This document shows positions 1-8,906 of a stretch of 64,000 nt of DNA, in pieces. How positions within the stretch are numbered: position 1 is the stretch's first letter; each line of letters starts with the position of its first letter. This DNA comes from Hyphomonas neptunium ATCC 15444. GTDB taxonomy: Bacteria > Pseudomonadota > Alphaproteobacteria > Caulobacterales > Hyphomonadaceae. The notes below the pieces were generated by a model. That model was not told the DNA's origin. It did no database searches and saw nothing but the letters and a program-made list of their open reading frames with translations. A program made the translations under genes and the position numbers. The DNA lies in the NCBI RefSeq assembly GCF_000013025.1, contig NC_008358.1, positions 992,001 through 1,056,000 of the forward strand. Direction: 5' to 3'.

Positions 1-1574
1 TGTCGGCGGAATCGACGGTTGTGCGGAACTATCTCGACTGGATTCTGTCGCTGCCCTGGGGCAAGCGGAAGGACATCGAAACTGACCTTCTCAAAGCCGA
101 GAAGCAGCTCGATGACGACCATTACGGCCTCGACAAGGTGAAAGAGCGTATTCTCGAATACCTCGCCGTGCAGAAGCGGACCGGGCGCCTCAAAGGCCCG
201 ATCCTCTGTCTCGTCGGGCCTCCGGGCGTGGGTAAGACCTCGCTGGGCCGCTCGATTGCCGAAGCCACGGGACGCGACTTTGTGCGTGTGTCGCTGGGCG
301 GCGTGCGCGATGAGAGCGAGATCCGCGGTCACCGCCGGACCTATATCGGCTCGATGCCGGGCCGGGTGATCCAGAGCCTGAAGAAGACCAAGAGCGGCAA
401 CCCGCTGTTCCTGCTCGACGAGATCGACAAGATGGGCATGGACCATCGCGGCGATCCGGCTTCGGCGCTGCTCGAAGTGCTCGACCCTGAGCAGAACTCG
501 ACGTTCAACGACCATTATCTGGAGGTCGACTATGACCTCTCCGACGTGATGTTCGTGACGACGGCGAACTCGCTCAACATGCCTCAGCCGCTGCTGGACC
601 GGATGGAGATCATCCGTATCGCGGGCTACACCGAAGAAGAGAAGCTGGAGATCACCAAGCGCCACCTCATTCCGCAGGTGCGCGAGGATCATGGTCTCAG
701 GGATGACGAATGGATCGTGACCGACGAGGCCATCCGCGACCTGATCCGCTACTATTCGCGTGAAGCGGGCGTGCGGAGCCTGAAGCGTGAAGTTTCGCGC
801 CTTGCCCGCAAGGCTGTGCGTGAGATTGCAACGGGCGAGCATACGAGCCTGACCATCGATTCGGACAATCTCGCCAAATATGCGGGCGTCCGGAAGCATC
901 GCTACGGCCTTGCCGACGAAACCGATCAGGTGGGCGCTGTCACCGGCCTTGCCTGGACGGAAGTGGGCGGCGACCTGCTGACCATCGAGGCGGTGAAAAT
1001 GCCCGGCCGGGGCGCGATGAAGGTGACGGGTAACCTGCGCGATGTGATGAAGGAGTCGATTTCGGCGGCCAGCTCGCTCGTGCGGGCCCGCTCTGTGGAC
1101 CTCGGCATCAAGCCGACCGTGTTCAACACGACCGACATCCACGTGCACGTGCCAGATGGCGCAACGCCCAAGGATGGCCCGTCTGCGGGCGCGGCCATGA
1201 CCACGGCCATCGTTTCGCTGCTGACCGGCATTCCGGTGAACCGCGAAGTGGCGATGACAGGCGAGATATCCTTGCGTGGACGGGTGCTGCCGATTGGCGG
1301 CCTCAAGGAGAAACTGCTCGCGGCCCTGCGCGGCGGCATCAAGACGGTGCTGATCCCGAAGGAAAACGAGAAGGACCTCGATGAGATCCCCGATAACGTC
1401 AAAACCGGCATGAAGATCATTCCGGTGTCGGACATCCAGGAAGTGCTGAAACTGGCGCTGACCGGGCCTCTGACGGCGATCGAATGGTCTGAAGCCGATG
1501 AGGCGCGCCTGCAGGCGAGCCTGGGCGGCGGACCGGCCCCGGCAACGGACGGCGATGCGGTGCGCACGCACTGA
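1..1574 (+). CDS. lon: Lon ATP-dependent protease, C-terminal part (5' end outside window)
   Basis: ATP-dependent serine protease of the AAA+ class that degrades misfolded and regulatory proteins in the cytoplasm. The frame is already open at base 3 and reads [13 protein letters not shown], a conserved Lon stretch, so the gene starts upstream of the window and the GTG at 21 is not its start. Visible are Walker A (GPPGVGKTS), Walker B (LLDEIDK), the arginine-finger region and the C-terminal Ser-Lys protease domain with the catalytic serine in [11 protein letters not shown]. The N-terminal substrate domain is missing only because of the window edge. A strong terminator follows. The hup gene commonly found just after lon in alphaproteobacteria is absent. 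Identification is certain. Confidence 0.98.
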   Translation, partial: SAESTVVRNYLDWILSLPWGKRKDIETDLLKAEKQLDDDHYGLDKVKERILEYLAVQKRTGRLKGPILCLVGPPGVGKTSLGRSIAEATGRDFVRVSLGGVRDESEIRGHRRTYIGSMPGRVIQSLKKTKSGNPLFLLDEIDKMGMDHRGDPASALLEVLDPEQNSTFNDHYLEVDYDLSDVMFVTTANSLNMPQPLLDRMEIIRIAGYTEEEKLEITKRHLIPQVREDHGLRDDEWIVTDEAIRDLIRYYSREAGVRSLKREVSRLARKAVREIATGEHTSLTIDSDNLAKYAGVRKHRYGLADETDQVGAVTGLAWTEVGGDLLTIEAVKMPGRGAMKVTGNLRDVMKESISAASSLVRARSVDLGIKPTVFNTTDIHVHVPDGATPKDGPSAGAAMTTAIVSLLTGIPVNREVAMTGEISLRGRVLPIGGLKEKLLAALRGGIKTVLIPKENEKDLDEIPDNVKTGMKIIPVSDIQEVLKLALTGPLTAIEWSEADEARLQASLGGGPAPATDGDAVRTH

Positions 1575-1600
1575 TCTGCCAGCGACGCTGAAACTTTTGG

Positions 1601-1630
1601 AAAAGCCCCCTCGATGAGGGGGCTTTTTTG
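1601..1630 (+). terminator. Rho-independent terminator after lon
   Basis: AAAAGCCCCCTC then ATGA then GAGGGGGCTTTTTT: a perfect GC-rich stem with a short loop and a T run, 26 bases after the lon stop codon. Confidence 0.93.
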
Positions 1631-1698
1631 TTTGGGGGGTGACAGCAGCAAACCACACTTGCCTTCCTGCCACTCGCCCGGTTAAGAGGGCGGCGGTG

Positions 1699-1774
1699 GG
1701 GCGATTAGCTCAGTTGGTAGAGCGCCTGCTTTACACGCAGGATGTCGGCGGTTCGAGCCCGTCATCGCCCACCA
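1699..1774 (+). tRNA. tRNA-Val (anticodon TAC)
   Basis: A 76-nt cloverleaf. Acceptor GGGCGAT pairs with ATCGCCC. The D arm is GCTC...GAGC, the anticodon loop TTTACAC gives anticodon TAC (reads GUA), the T arm contains GTTCGAGCC, and CCA is encoded at the 3' end. It follows lon, as in many alphaproteobacteria. Confidence 0.96.
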
Positions 1775-1901
1775 TTTTCCTTCCCTGGTTGACGTGTTTT
1801 TGCCTTGGTTTTGTACCATGCTTGACGCACGCGCCGCGTAGGGCACGCTATAATTGCGCACGCGGCATGCGGGATCGGCCCGCCCACTGGAGGAACACGC
1901 C

Positions 1902-2945
1902 ATGAAACTTTCCCGTCTTCTGATGGTGGCGGCGGCGCCGCTGGTCATGGCTGCCTGTGGCGCGCCGGCGCCGGAACCGGCCGGGGACGCGAGCGCGTCG
2001 CTGGCGTTTGGCACGGACTATTCGTGCAGCGGGATGGACATATCGGTCGGCATTCTGGACGAGGAGACGGTGCTGCGCGCCAACGGGAAAGAATACCGGA
2101 TGGCGCCGGTGAAGACCGCTTCAGGCGCCAAATATGCCGCTGAGGGCGAGCCGGAAACCTCGTTCTGGAACAAGGGCGAGGGCGGAACGCTGGTGCTGGA
2201 AGGCGTGGAATATGCCGATTGCTCGCAGGTGGGTGGCTATGGTGAGCCGGCCGGGGCGATTGACACGGCGGAGCTGGAGACGGCGGCCGAGACGTTTACC
2301 GCGCGCGGCAATGAGCCGGGCTGGACGGTGACGCTGGACGGGACGACGCTGACCTATGTGTATGCCTATGGCGAGGGCCGGTATGAGGCGCCCCAGCCGG
2401 CGGCCGAAACGGTCGATGGCGGGAAGCGCTATGCCACGGCTGACGGCAATCTGGCGGTGACGGTGCTGGACAAGGTGTGCGCCGATGACATGTCGGGCAT
2501 GCCCTATCCCAAGACGGTGACGGTGCAGATGGAAGATGCGCGCGTGCAGGGCTGTGGCGGGGATACGCAGGACCTGCTGACCGGCGCGTGGGACGTGATC
2601 GAGGTGAACGGGGCGCCGGTGATGCCGGGGGCGGTCCTTACGATGACATTCGAAGCCAATGCCAGGACAGAACCGGACACACCGGGACAGTTTGTGCCCG
2701 ATACGGGACGCGTGAGCGGCAAGTCTGGCTGTAACGGCTATGGCGCCGATTACACGATTTCGGGCGAGGGGCTGAGCGTGGGCGACGTGACCACGACCGA
2801 GATGGCGTGTGAGCCGGACATCATGGAGCAGGAGCAGGCCTTTCAGGACGCGCTGCGGCAGGTGACGGCGATCTCGTTTGACGAGACCGGGGAGATGGAA
2901 CTGCGCGACCATGAGTTCCGCCAGATCTACGCCCGGCGCCCGTAA
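1902..2945 (+). CDS. Lipoprotein with MliC-like, COG3650-like and META/HslJ-like domains
   Basis: A 347-aa predicted lipoprotein. The signal peptide ends in the lipobox VMAAC, so Cys19 should be lipidated. Three regions follow. Residues about 33-105 resemble MliC, the membrane-bound inhibitor of c-type lysozyme (YSCSGMDISV, an ANGKEYRM-like core, closing Cys). Residues about 125-225 resemble COG3650 (FTARGNEPGW). Residues about 225-340 form a META/HslJ domain (GAWDVIEVNG, SGKSGCNGYGADY, TTTEMACEP). Start chosen at the ATG with GGAGGA eight bases upstream. A role in envelope defence against lysozyme or stress is inferred from the domains. The domain fusion is seen in the sequence; function is not demonstrated. 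Confidence 0.8.
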   Translation: MKLSRLLMVAAAPLVMAACGAPAPEPAGDASASLAFGTDYSCSGMDISVGILDEETVLRANGKEYRMAPVKTASGAKYAAEGEPETSFWNKGEGGTLVLEGVEYADCSQVGGYGEPAGAIDTAELETAAETFTARGNEPGWTVTLDGTTLTYVYAYGEGRYEAPQPAAETVDGGKRYATADGNLAVTVLDKVCADDMSGMPYPKTVTVQMEDARVQGCGGDTQDLLTGAWDVIEVNGAPVMPGAVLTMTFEANARTEPDTPGQFVPDTGRVSGKSGCNGYGADYTISGEGLSVGDVTTTEMACEPDIMEQEQAFQDALRQVTAISFDETGEMELRDHEFRQIYARRP

Positions 2946-3031
2946 GCCCTGCCCCTCGGGCACCGGTTGACGCGCCGGGCAGCACTTAGCAATCCTGACG
3001 GAAAGATACCTATCAGGGAGGCAAGCGGCTA

Positions 3032-4513
3032 ATGGACCAGGCGGTCAACAAGGCGACGACACGGATTGCCATTCTCGGCGCCGGGATGAGCGGGCTGGGC
3101 GCGGCGGCCAAGCTCAAGGAAGCTGGCTACAGCGTCATCGACATTTTCGAGAAGTCTGGCGGGGTAGGCGGCACCTGGCGGGACAACACCTATCCGGGAT
3201 GCGGATGTGATGTGCCCAGCCATCTTTATTCCTATTCGTTCGAGCTTAATCCGGACTGGGATTACAAATGGTCGCTCCAGCCGCAGATCCTCAAATATTT
3301 CGAGGATTTTGCCGACAAGTATGATGTGCGCCGGCATTGCCGGTTCAACACCGAGATTACCGAGTGCCGGTGGGATGACGCGGCCAACAGCTGGACGCTG
3401 ACCGACCGGGCGGGGAAGACGTATACGGCCGATGTGCTGATTTCCGGTCTGGGGCAGCTGAACATTCCGCATACGCCCAACTTCCCCGGCCTCGACACGT
3501 TCAAGGGCGGGGCGTTCCATTCGGCGCGGTGGGACCATTCGGTGGGTCTGAAAGGCAAGACGGTTGCGGTGATCGGAAATGGTCCGAGCGCGGTGCAGTT
3601 TGTGCCGGAGATTCAGAAGGTCGTCGGCAAGATGCTGAGCTTTCAGCGCTCGCCGGCCTGGTGCCGTCCGCGCGGGCAGCGGGCGTATGACGCCAAAGCG
3701 AAGAAATACTTTGCGGGCGCAGACTGGCGGATCAACTGGTATCGGTGGCGCATCCGGGCGTTTGCCGATTTCGGCTTTGGCGCGTTCTTGCAGAAGTCTC
3801 CGCTGGGGCTGGCCGATTCCATGAAGAAGATGTGCCAGAAGCATCTGGAAGATCAGGTGCAGGACCCTGTGCTGCGCGAGAAGCTGACGCCGGATTTCGA
3901 GCCGGGGTGCAAACGTATTCTGATCTCGGATGATTATTATCCCGCGCTGGCCAAGCCGAATGTCGACGTGCTGCGCCAGGGCATCAAGGCGGTGACGCCG
4001 GACGGGGTGATCGGCGAGGACGGGCAGGAATATAAATGTGACGCGATCATCTGGGCGACGGGGTTCCAGTCGACCGAGTTCCTGACGCCGATGCAGGTGT
4101 ATGGCCGCAATGGCCTCAGCCTGAACCAGGCCTGGAAGGATGGCGCCGAGGCGTTCAAGGGGATGGCGGTCTCGGGCTTCCCGAACCTCTTCCTGCTGTA
4201 TGGACCCAATACCAATCTTGGCCACAACTCCATCATCCTGATGGTGGAGCACCAGATCCACTACATGATCCAGTGTATCGACAAGATTGCCGAGAAGGGC
4301 GTGGCGGCGATTGACGTGACGCCCTCAGCGATGACCGCTTATAACGTGCGTGTACAGAGCGAGATTGCCAAGACGGTCTGGGCGTCGGACTGCCACAGCT
4401 GGTACAAGAACGAGGCCGGCAAGGTGACCAATAACTGGTATGGCAAGACGACCGATTACAAGAAAGAGACGCGCACGCCGGACTGGACGGATTTTGAGGT
4501 GGTGAAGGGCTGA
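3032..4513 (+). CDS. Flavin-containing monooxygenase, Baeyer-Villiger type
   Basis: A 493-aa flavoprotein that should use NADPH and O2 to oxygenate a ketone or similar organic substrate. An FAD-binding GAGMSG lies at residues 16-21, followed by the GGTWRDNTYPG motif usual in these enzymes. The Baeyer-Villiger fingerprint FxGxxxHxxxW is at 157-167 (FKGGAFHSARW). A second Rossmann motif, GNGPSA, for NADP is at 182-187. The ATG has GGGAGG upstream. It ends at a terminator shared with the convergent crotonase gene. The substrate cannot be read from the sequence; neighbouring fatty-acid and xenobiotic genes suggest catabolism. Confidence 0.88.
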   Translation: MDQAVNKATTRIAILGAGMSGLGAAAKLKEAGYSVIDIFEKSGGVGGTWRDNTYPGCGCDVPSHLYSYSFELNPDWDYKWSLQPQILKYFEDFADKYDVRRHCRFNTEITECRWDDAANSWTLTDRAGKTYTADVLISGLGQLNIPHTPNFPGLDTFKGGAFHSARWDHSVGLKGKTVAVIGNGPSAVQFVPEIQKVVGKMLSFQRSPAWCRPRGQRAYDAKAKKYFAGADWRINWYRWRIRAFADFGFGAFLQKSPLGLADSMKKMCQKHLEDQVQDPVLREKLTPDFEPGCKRILISDDYYPALAKPNVDVLRQGIKAVTPDGVIGEDGQEYKCDAIIWATGFQSTEFLTPMQVYGRNGLSLNQAWKDGAEAFKGMAVSGFPNLFLLYGPNTNLGHNSIILMVEHQIHYMIQCIDKIAEKGVAAIDVTPSAMTAYNVRVQSEIAKTVWASDCHSWYKNEAGKVTNNWYGKTTDYKKETRTPDWTDFEVVKG

Positions 4514-4530
4514 TCCTTTCGCCAGAAAAG

Positions 4531-4563
4531 AAAAAGCCCCCTCCGAGGAGGGGGCTTTTTTTG
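4531..4563. terminator. Bidirectional terminator between convergent genes
   Basis: AAAAAGCCCCCTC / GAGGGGGCTTTTTTT hairpin. A-rich and T-rich flanks on both sides allow termination of the monooxygenase from the left and the crotonase from the right. It nearly copies the terminator after lon. Confidence 0.9.
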
Positions 4564-5409
4564 TTACATAGGCTCTGTACGGACGGGGGCGAGGTCGGGG
4601 AAGACCGGCTCGCGTTTTTCGGCGCGGGCGGCAAAGGCTTCGGCCATGTGCGGCGGGGGGAACATGGCGGTGTTCCAGAGGCCGATATAGTCGAGCGTTT
4701 CGGCGGTGGTGTGGTCGCGGCCGTAATTGATGAGGACCTTGGAGCCGGTGACGGCGAGGGGGTTTTTCGAGGCGATCTCGCGGGCCGTGGCCATGACGCC
4801 GGCGATGAGCTCTTCATGGGTGTCGTAGATGTCGTTCACCAGGCCGATTTCCTTGGCCTTGGCAGCATCGATCTTGCGGCCGGTATAGGCGAGTTCTTTC
4901 ACCCAGCCTTCGGGGATGTAGCGCTGGAGGCGCGGGAAGGTGCCGACATCGGCGGTCATCGCGATGTTGATTTCCATGATGCAGAAATAGGCGTCTTTGG
5001 TGCACCAGCGGATGTCGCCGGCGGTGATCATGTCGATGGCGCCGCCGATGACTGCGCCGTGGCAGGCGAAGAGGACCGGCACGCGGGCTTCTTCCATGCA
5101 GTTGAAGGAGGACTGGATGGCCTTCACGTTCAGTCGGAAGGCCTCGGCCATCACGAAGCGGTCATGATCGGCGGCGGGGCGGGGCGTGGTGAAGACGGAC
5201 GTATCCATCCCAGCAGAGAAATGCTTGCCGGTGGAGGAAATGACGATGACGCGGGCCAGCGCGTTATTGTCGATGGTGCGGACGATTTCGGGCAGTTCGT
5301 TCCAGAACGCCTTGTTCATCGTGTTCATCGCCTCGGGGCGCGACATCTGGATGTGGGCGACCTTGTCTTCGATGGTCACCTTGAAGGCTTCGTATGTGTC
5401 TTTCAGCAT
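4564..5409 (-). CDS. Enoyl-CoA hydratase/isomerase family, dienoyl-CoA isomerase-like
   Basis: A 281-aa crotonase-fold protein. The oxyanion-hole segment is SAGMD near residue 65 and the second glycine-rich turn is AVIGGAIDM near 119. The acidic residues of delta3,5-delta2,4-dienoyl-CoA isomerases seem conserved: Asp132 (AGDIRW), Glu146 (IMEIN) and Asp154 (TADVGTF). This suggests double-bond isomerisation during beta-oxidation of unsaturated fatty acids, rather than plain hydration. It is transcribed towards the monooxygenase and ends at their shared terminator. The family is certain. The isomerase sub-assignment rests on motif recall. Confidence 0.85.
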   Translation of the reverse strand: MLKDTYEAFKVTIEDKVAHIQMSRPEAMNTMNKAFWNELPEIVRTIDNNALARVIVISSTGKHFSAGMDTSVFTTPRPAADHDRFVMAEAFRLNVKAIQSSFNCMEEARVPVLFACHGAVIGGAIDMITAGDIRWCTKDAYFCIMEINIAMTADVGTFPRLQRYIPEGWVKELAYTGRKIDAAKAKEIGLVNDIYDTHEELIAGVMATAREIASKNPLAVTGSKVLINYGRDHTTAETLDYIGLWNTAMFPPPHMAEAFAARAEKREPVFPDLAPVRTEPM

Positions 5410-5476
5410 GGGGTGTCTCCTCCGGTTGGGGAGGAGTGTAGCAGGCAGACGCGGCGCGGCGAGGGGTGACGCGGCG

Positions 5477-6487
5477 CTAAGGCTTTACCGCTTCGGCTTT
5501 TACCGGGCGCATCAGGAGGGCGGTGATGGCGTCATCCACGGTGATTTCGCCTTCGATGACGGCGGCGACGGCTTCGCAGATGGGCATTTCGATGCCCTGG
5601 CTGCGGGCGAGGCGGCGCAGGACCGGGGCGGTGGCAACGCCTTCGGTCACGGCGTTGCGGGCGGCGAGGATGCTGGCGAGGGTTTCGCCTTTGCCGAGCG
5701 CGAGGCCGAGGGACATGTTGCGGCTGGTTTCCGACGAGCAGGTGAGCACGAGATCGCCGAGGCCGGAGAGGCCGGTGAGGGTTTCCGCCTCTGCGCCCAG
5801 CGTCAGGGCGAGGCGGGTCATCTCGGCATAGCCGCGTGCGATGAGGGCGGCATGGGCGGAGCGGCCGAGGCCCTTGCCGAGCGCGATGCCGCAGGCGATG
5901 GCGAGGACGTTTTTCACCGAGCCGCCGACTTCCGCCCCCAGAAGGTCCGTACCCAGATAGGGCCGGAAGGTGGGCGTGGAGATGGCCTGGATCAGCTCTG
6001 TGCCGAGGCGGGTATCTTCGATGGCGAGGGTGACCGCGGTGGGCAGGCCCTTGGCGACGTCGATGGCGAAGCTGGGGCCGGACATGACGGCGGGGATGGC
6101 TTCGGGAAGCTCATCCTTCAGAACCTGGGTCATGAATTCGCCGGTGGCGAGTTCGATGCCCTTGGAGCAGAGGACGACGGGCGTGCCGGGACGCAGGCTG
6201 GCGCGCAGGGCGCGCAGGGTTGTGCGGGTGTGCTGGGCGGGGGCGACGGCGAAGATGGCGTCGGCGAGGCCAAGGTCTTCCAGCTTGTTGGTGGCGCGGA
6301 TTTCCGGCTTCAGGGGCACGCCTTTGAGGAAGGCGGTGTTCTCGCGGGCGGTGTTGATGGCGGCGGCGACCTCGGGCTCGAGCGCCCAGAGATGCACGGT
6401 CTGGCCTTCGCGGGCCAGCATCTGCGCGATGGCTGTGCCCCAGGCGCCCGCGCCGATGACGCCGAATGTCTTGAAGTGCTGTGTCAT
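5477..6487 (-). CDS. gpsA: Glycerol-3-phosphate dehydrogenase [NAD(P)+]
   Basis: A 336-aa cytoplasmic enzyme reducing dihydroxyacetone phosphate to sn-glycerol-3-phosphate for phospholipid synthesis. The N-terminal Rossmann motif [10 protein letters not shown], the conserved VLCSKGIE segment, the catalytic-lysine region [13 protein letters not shown] and the substrate-binding SSETSRN segment are all visible. The start at [14 protein letters not shown] gives the usual family length; a longer upstream frame would add 26 unlikely residues. It lies 67 bases upstream of the crotonase gene on the same strand, so co-transcription is possible. Confidence 0.96.
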   Translation of the reverse strand: MTQHFKTFGVIGAGAWGTAIAQMLAREGQTVHLWALEPEVAAAINTARENTAFLKGVPLKPEIRATNKLEDLGLADAIFAVAPAQHTRTTLRALRASLRPGTPVVLCSKGIELATGEFMTQVLKDELPEAIPAVMSGPSFAIDVAKGLPTAVTLAIEDTRLGTELIQAISTPTFRPYLGTDLLGAEVGGSVKNVLAIACGIALGKGLGRSAHAALIARGYAEMTRLALTLGAEAETLTGLSGLGDLVLTCSSETSRNMSLGLALGKGETLASILAARNAVTEGVATAPVLRRLARSQGIEMPICEAVAAVIEGEITVDDAITALLMRPVKAEAVKP

Positions 6488-6606
6488 GGGCCGGTTTTGG
6501 CCGAAGCCGGGGCGGGGGGCAAGCGGCCCGATTGACGGACGCTGCGCAAACGGCAATACCTGCAATGTCAGGTGGGAGACGAGGGCAACAGAAGCGGGGA
6601 CCGCAA

Positions 6607-7278
6607 ATGTTAGCCTTGACGGTCATTCATATTCTATTCGGAACGATTTCAATCGTCGCAGGCGCTTCTGCGATGGTTTTGAAAAAGGGTGCAAAACTCC
6701 ACAGGCTCTCGGGCCGGGTGTTTGCGGTTTCGCTCGTTCTTTCGTCAGTGGCCGGGTGTTGCCTGGCCCTTATTGTTGACGATCAGTTCCTTGCGTTCCT
6801 CGCGGGCGTACTGACGGTGTATCTTGTCGGGTCCGGTGTGCTGGCCGCCGCCGGACGGGCCGGGCAGCGAAGCCATCTTGCGATGTTTGCCATCGCATCG
6901 ACCCTGACTGGGGCGATGTTCTGGCTCGCCTGGGAAGCTTCCCGTGCGGAGGCGGGGACGATGCTGGGATACGGGCCCGGACCTTATATCTTTCTCGGGG
7001 CCATCTGTCTGATCGCCACGCTGGGGGATGTCCGGACACTGATTGCCCGGACCCTTGGGCCAGCCGACCGGCTCTCACGCCATTTATGGCGTATGTCATT
7101 TGGTTTCTTCATCGCGGCAGGGTCGCTGTTTACCGGCCCCGGCGCGTCAGCGTTTCCGCAAAGTGTCAGGGAGAGCGGCGTTCTCTCCCTGCCTGAACCT
7201 TTGATCCTGTTGCTGATGATCTTCTGGCTTATCCGGGTCAGGTGGAGAAGCGCCCCGCGCACGGCCCCGTCTATTTGA
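6607..7278 (+). CDS. DUF2306-like integral membrane protein
   Basis: A 223-aa protein with about seven hydrophobic helices. The first helix is immediately followed by KLHRLSGR, and a later [15 protein letters not shown] segment resembles DUF2306 membrane proteins, whose function is unknown. The start at [12 protein letters not shown] places the first helix at the N terminus; an upstream in-frame ATG would overlap the start of gpsA. Its 3' end overlaps the convergent thiolase gene by eight bases. Its base composition is somewhat less G-rich than its neighbours. Confidence 0.65.
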   Translation: MLALTVIHILFGTISIVAGASAMVLKKGAKLHRLSGRVFAVSLVLSSVAGCCLALIVDDQFLAFLAGVLTVYLVGSGVLAAAGRAGQRSHLAMFAIASTLTGAMFWLAWEASRAEAGTMLGYGPGPYIFLGAICLIATLGDVRTLIARTLGPADRLSRHLWRMSFGFFIAAGSLFTGPGASAFPQSVRESGVLSLPEPLILLLMIFWLIRVRWRSAPRTAPSI

Positions 7279-8788
7279 ACTGAAAGCTGCCGGTTTCGCC
7301 GTCGACTGTGATGGCGACTTTGCGGCCGACGGGGCTGGCGTCTTCGCGCAGCACGGCCAGCGTGGCGGCGTCCGCGTTGTTGGCGATGGCGCGGCGGCCG
7401 TCGGCAAGGCGGGCGAAGATGATGCCGCGTTCGGGGCCTTCCTTGCCGTGGGTAACGGTGAAGGTTTCGAGCGTGCCTTCGCAGGATTCAGTGGCGATTT
7501 CGACTTGTTCTGCCGGTTTGGCGCCTTTTTCGGCGGGGGTGAATTTGGCCGGTTTGGCGGCGGAGTAGACGCCGGCGGCTTCCTTGGTCATCCAGCCGCC
7601 ATTGGCGAGGACGAGGCCGGTATTGCCGGGGTTTTCACGCAGCAGGGCGACCATCTCGGCTATTCCGTGCAGGGAGTAGTTGTTTCCCGGGCCACCGAAG
7701 AAGGGAAGCCCGCCTGTGAGCGTGAGGGGGCGTTTGTCCGTTTTCCAGTCGATACCGAGGGCCGCCGCGCCGGAGAAGACGGCGCAGGGGAAGCAGGAGT
7801 AGAGATCGAAATGGTGGATGTCTGCCGTGGTCTTGCCCGCTTGAGCAAGGGCGCGGGAGACGGCGGTGTCCATGGCCCAGGAGCGGTCCAGAACCGGGCG
7901 GACGGAGATGTGATCGTCGCCTGCCTCGCCGCCGCCATGGAGATAGACGCGCTTTCCTTCCGGCACGCCGAGTTCGTCGGCCTTCGAGGAGGAGACGATG
8001 ATCGCGGCGGCGCCCTGATTGACGGCGTCCTGGGCGATGAACCATTTCAGGAAGGGGTCTGCATACTCATAGTTTTCGCGCGAGGGGGTGGAGAGGAACT
8101 CCACCGAATGTTCCTGCGGGAATTGCGACCAGGGGTTTTTCGCGGCCGTAGCGGAGAAGGGCTGGAACAGCTCGGCCATGGCCTTGCGCTGGCCTGCGCG
8201 GCCCCGGCCTTCGCGGGCGGCGATGGCGTTTTCGAACAGGCCGTAGAAGTAAGCGGGCGTGACGAGGCCGTGCTTGATTTCGCCGCGCGAGAGCATCATC
8301 GGGCCGAGGCCCCGGTCTTCATAGTCGCGCGCGTCCTGATCGGCCCAGTTGATCTCGACGCCGTTCTTGCGGGCGCCTTTTGAGGCGCGGTTGGCTTCCG
8401 AGCCGGAGATGAGGACGGCATCAAACTCGCCGTCATGAATGCGGCGGGCGAACTCGTTGACGAGGGCCTGGGGGCTCTGGCCGCCGACGGTTTCGTAGAC
8501 GAGGTAGCCGGGATTGGTGTTCGTCTCGCGGGCGAGGGTTCCGGGGAGGTTTGTGTTGTGGCCGTGGGGGTGGCGGTCGCCGGGGACGGAGTCCTCAAAG
8601 ATGCGCACCACGGCGAGGGCGTCAATGGCGGCGGCCATGCCGGAGACGCCGGTGTCCACAAGGGCGGCGTTGGAGGCGTCTGCCATCAGGGAGAGGGGCG
8701 AGGGGGCGCCGTCTGCGCCGTTCTTGCCGTCCCACTGGCTCATCGCCTGGCCTACGCCGATCAGGACCGGAAAATCACCTTTTGCCAT
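7271..8788 (-). CDS. Thiolase-family protein lacking the usual nucleophilic cysteine
   Basis: A 505-aa member of the acetyl-CoA acetyltransferase superfamily. The N-terminal half contains VYETVGGQSPQALV where ordinary thiolases carry the CxSG nucleophile, so that Cys is absent. The second-half motif DLYSCFPCAV and a late GGLPFFGGPGNNY (the place of the GGxxxxGHPxG loop) mark the atypical SCP2-thiolase-like group. About 100 C-terminal residues form an extra domain, as is common in this group. It may act in CoA-ester breakdown or as a scaffold; this is inferred. No partner DUF35/OB-fold gene is adjacent. Confidence 0.82.
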   Translation of the reverse strand: MAKGDFPVLIGVGQAMSQWDGKNGADGAPSPLSLMADASNAALVDTGVSGMAAAIDALAVVRIFEDSVPGDRHPHGHNTNLPGTLARETNTNPGYLVYETVGGQSPQALVNEFARRIHDGEFDAVLISGSEANRASKGARKNGVEINWADQDARDYEDRGLGPMMLSRGEIKHGLVTPAYFYGLFENAIAAREGRGRAGQRKAMAELFQPFSATAAKNPWSQFPQEHSVEFLSTPSRENYEYADPFLKWFIAQDAVNQGAAAIIVSSSKADELGVPEGKRVYLHGGGEAGDDHISVRPVLDRSWAMDTAVSRALAQAGKTTADIHHFDLYSCFPCAVFSGAAALGIDWKTDKRPLTLTGGLPFFGGPGNNYSLHGIAEMVALLRENPGNTGLVLANGGWMTKEAAGVYSAAKPAKFTPAEKGAKPAEQVEIATESCEGTLETFTVTHGKEGPERGIIFARLADGRRAIANNADAATLAVLREDASPVGRKVAITVDGETGSFQFK

Positions 8789-8906
8789 TGCCCGCGCTCC
8801 TCAAGTTTAAACAGGTCTGCGCTTCGTTTAACGTGCGGTAAGCCGTCTTGGGAGCCCCGACGCAGGGGAAGGGGCGGCGGGGGTGTGTACTAAATCTGAG
8901 AGGGCT

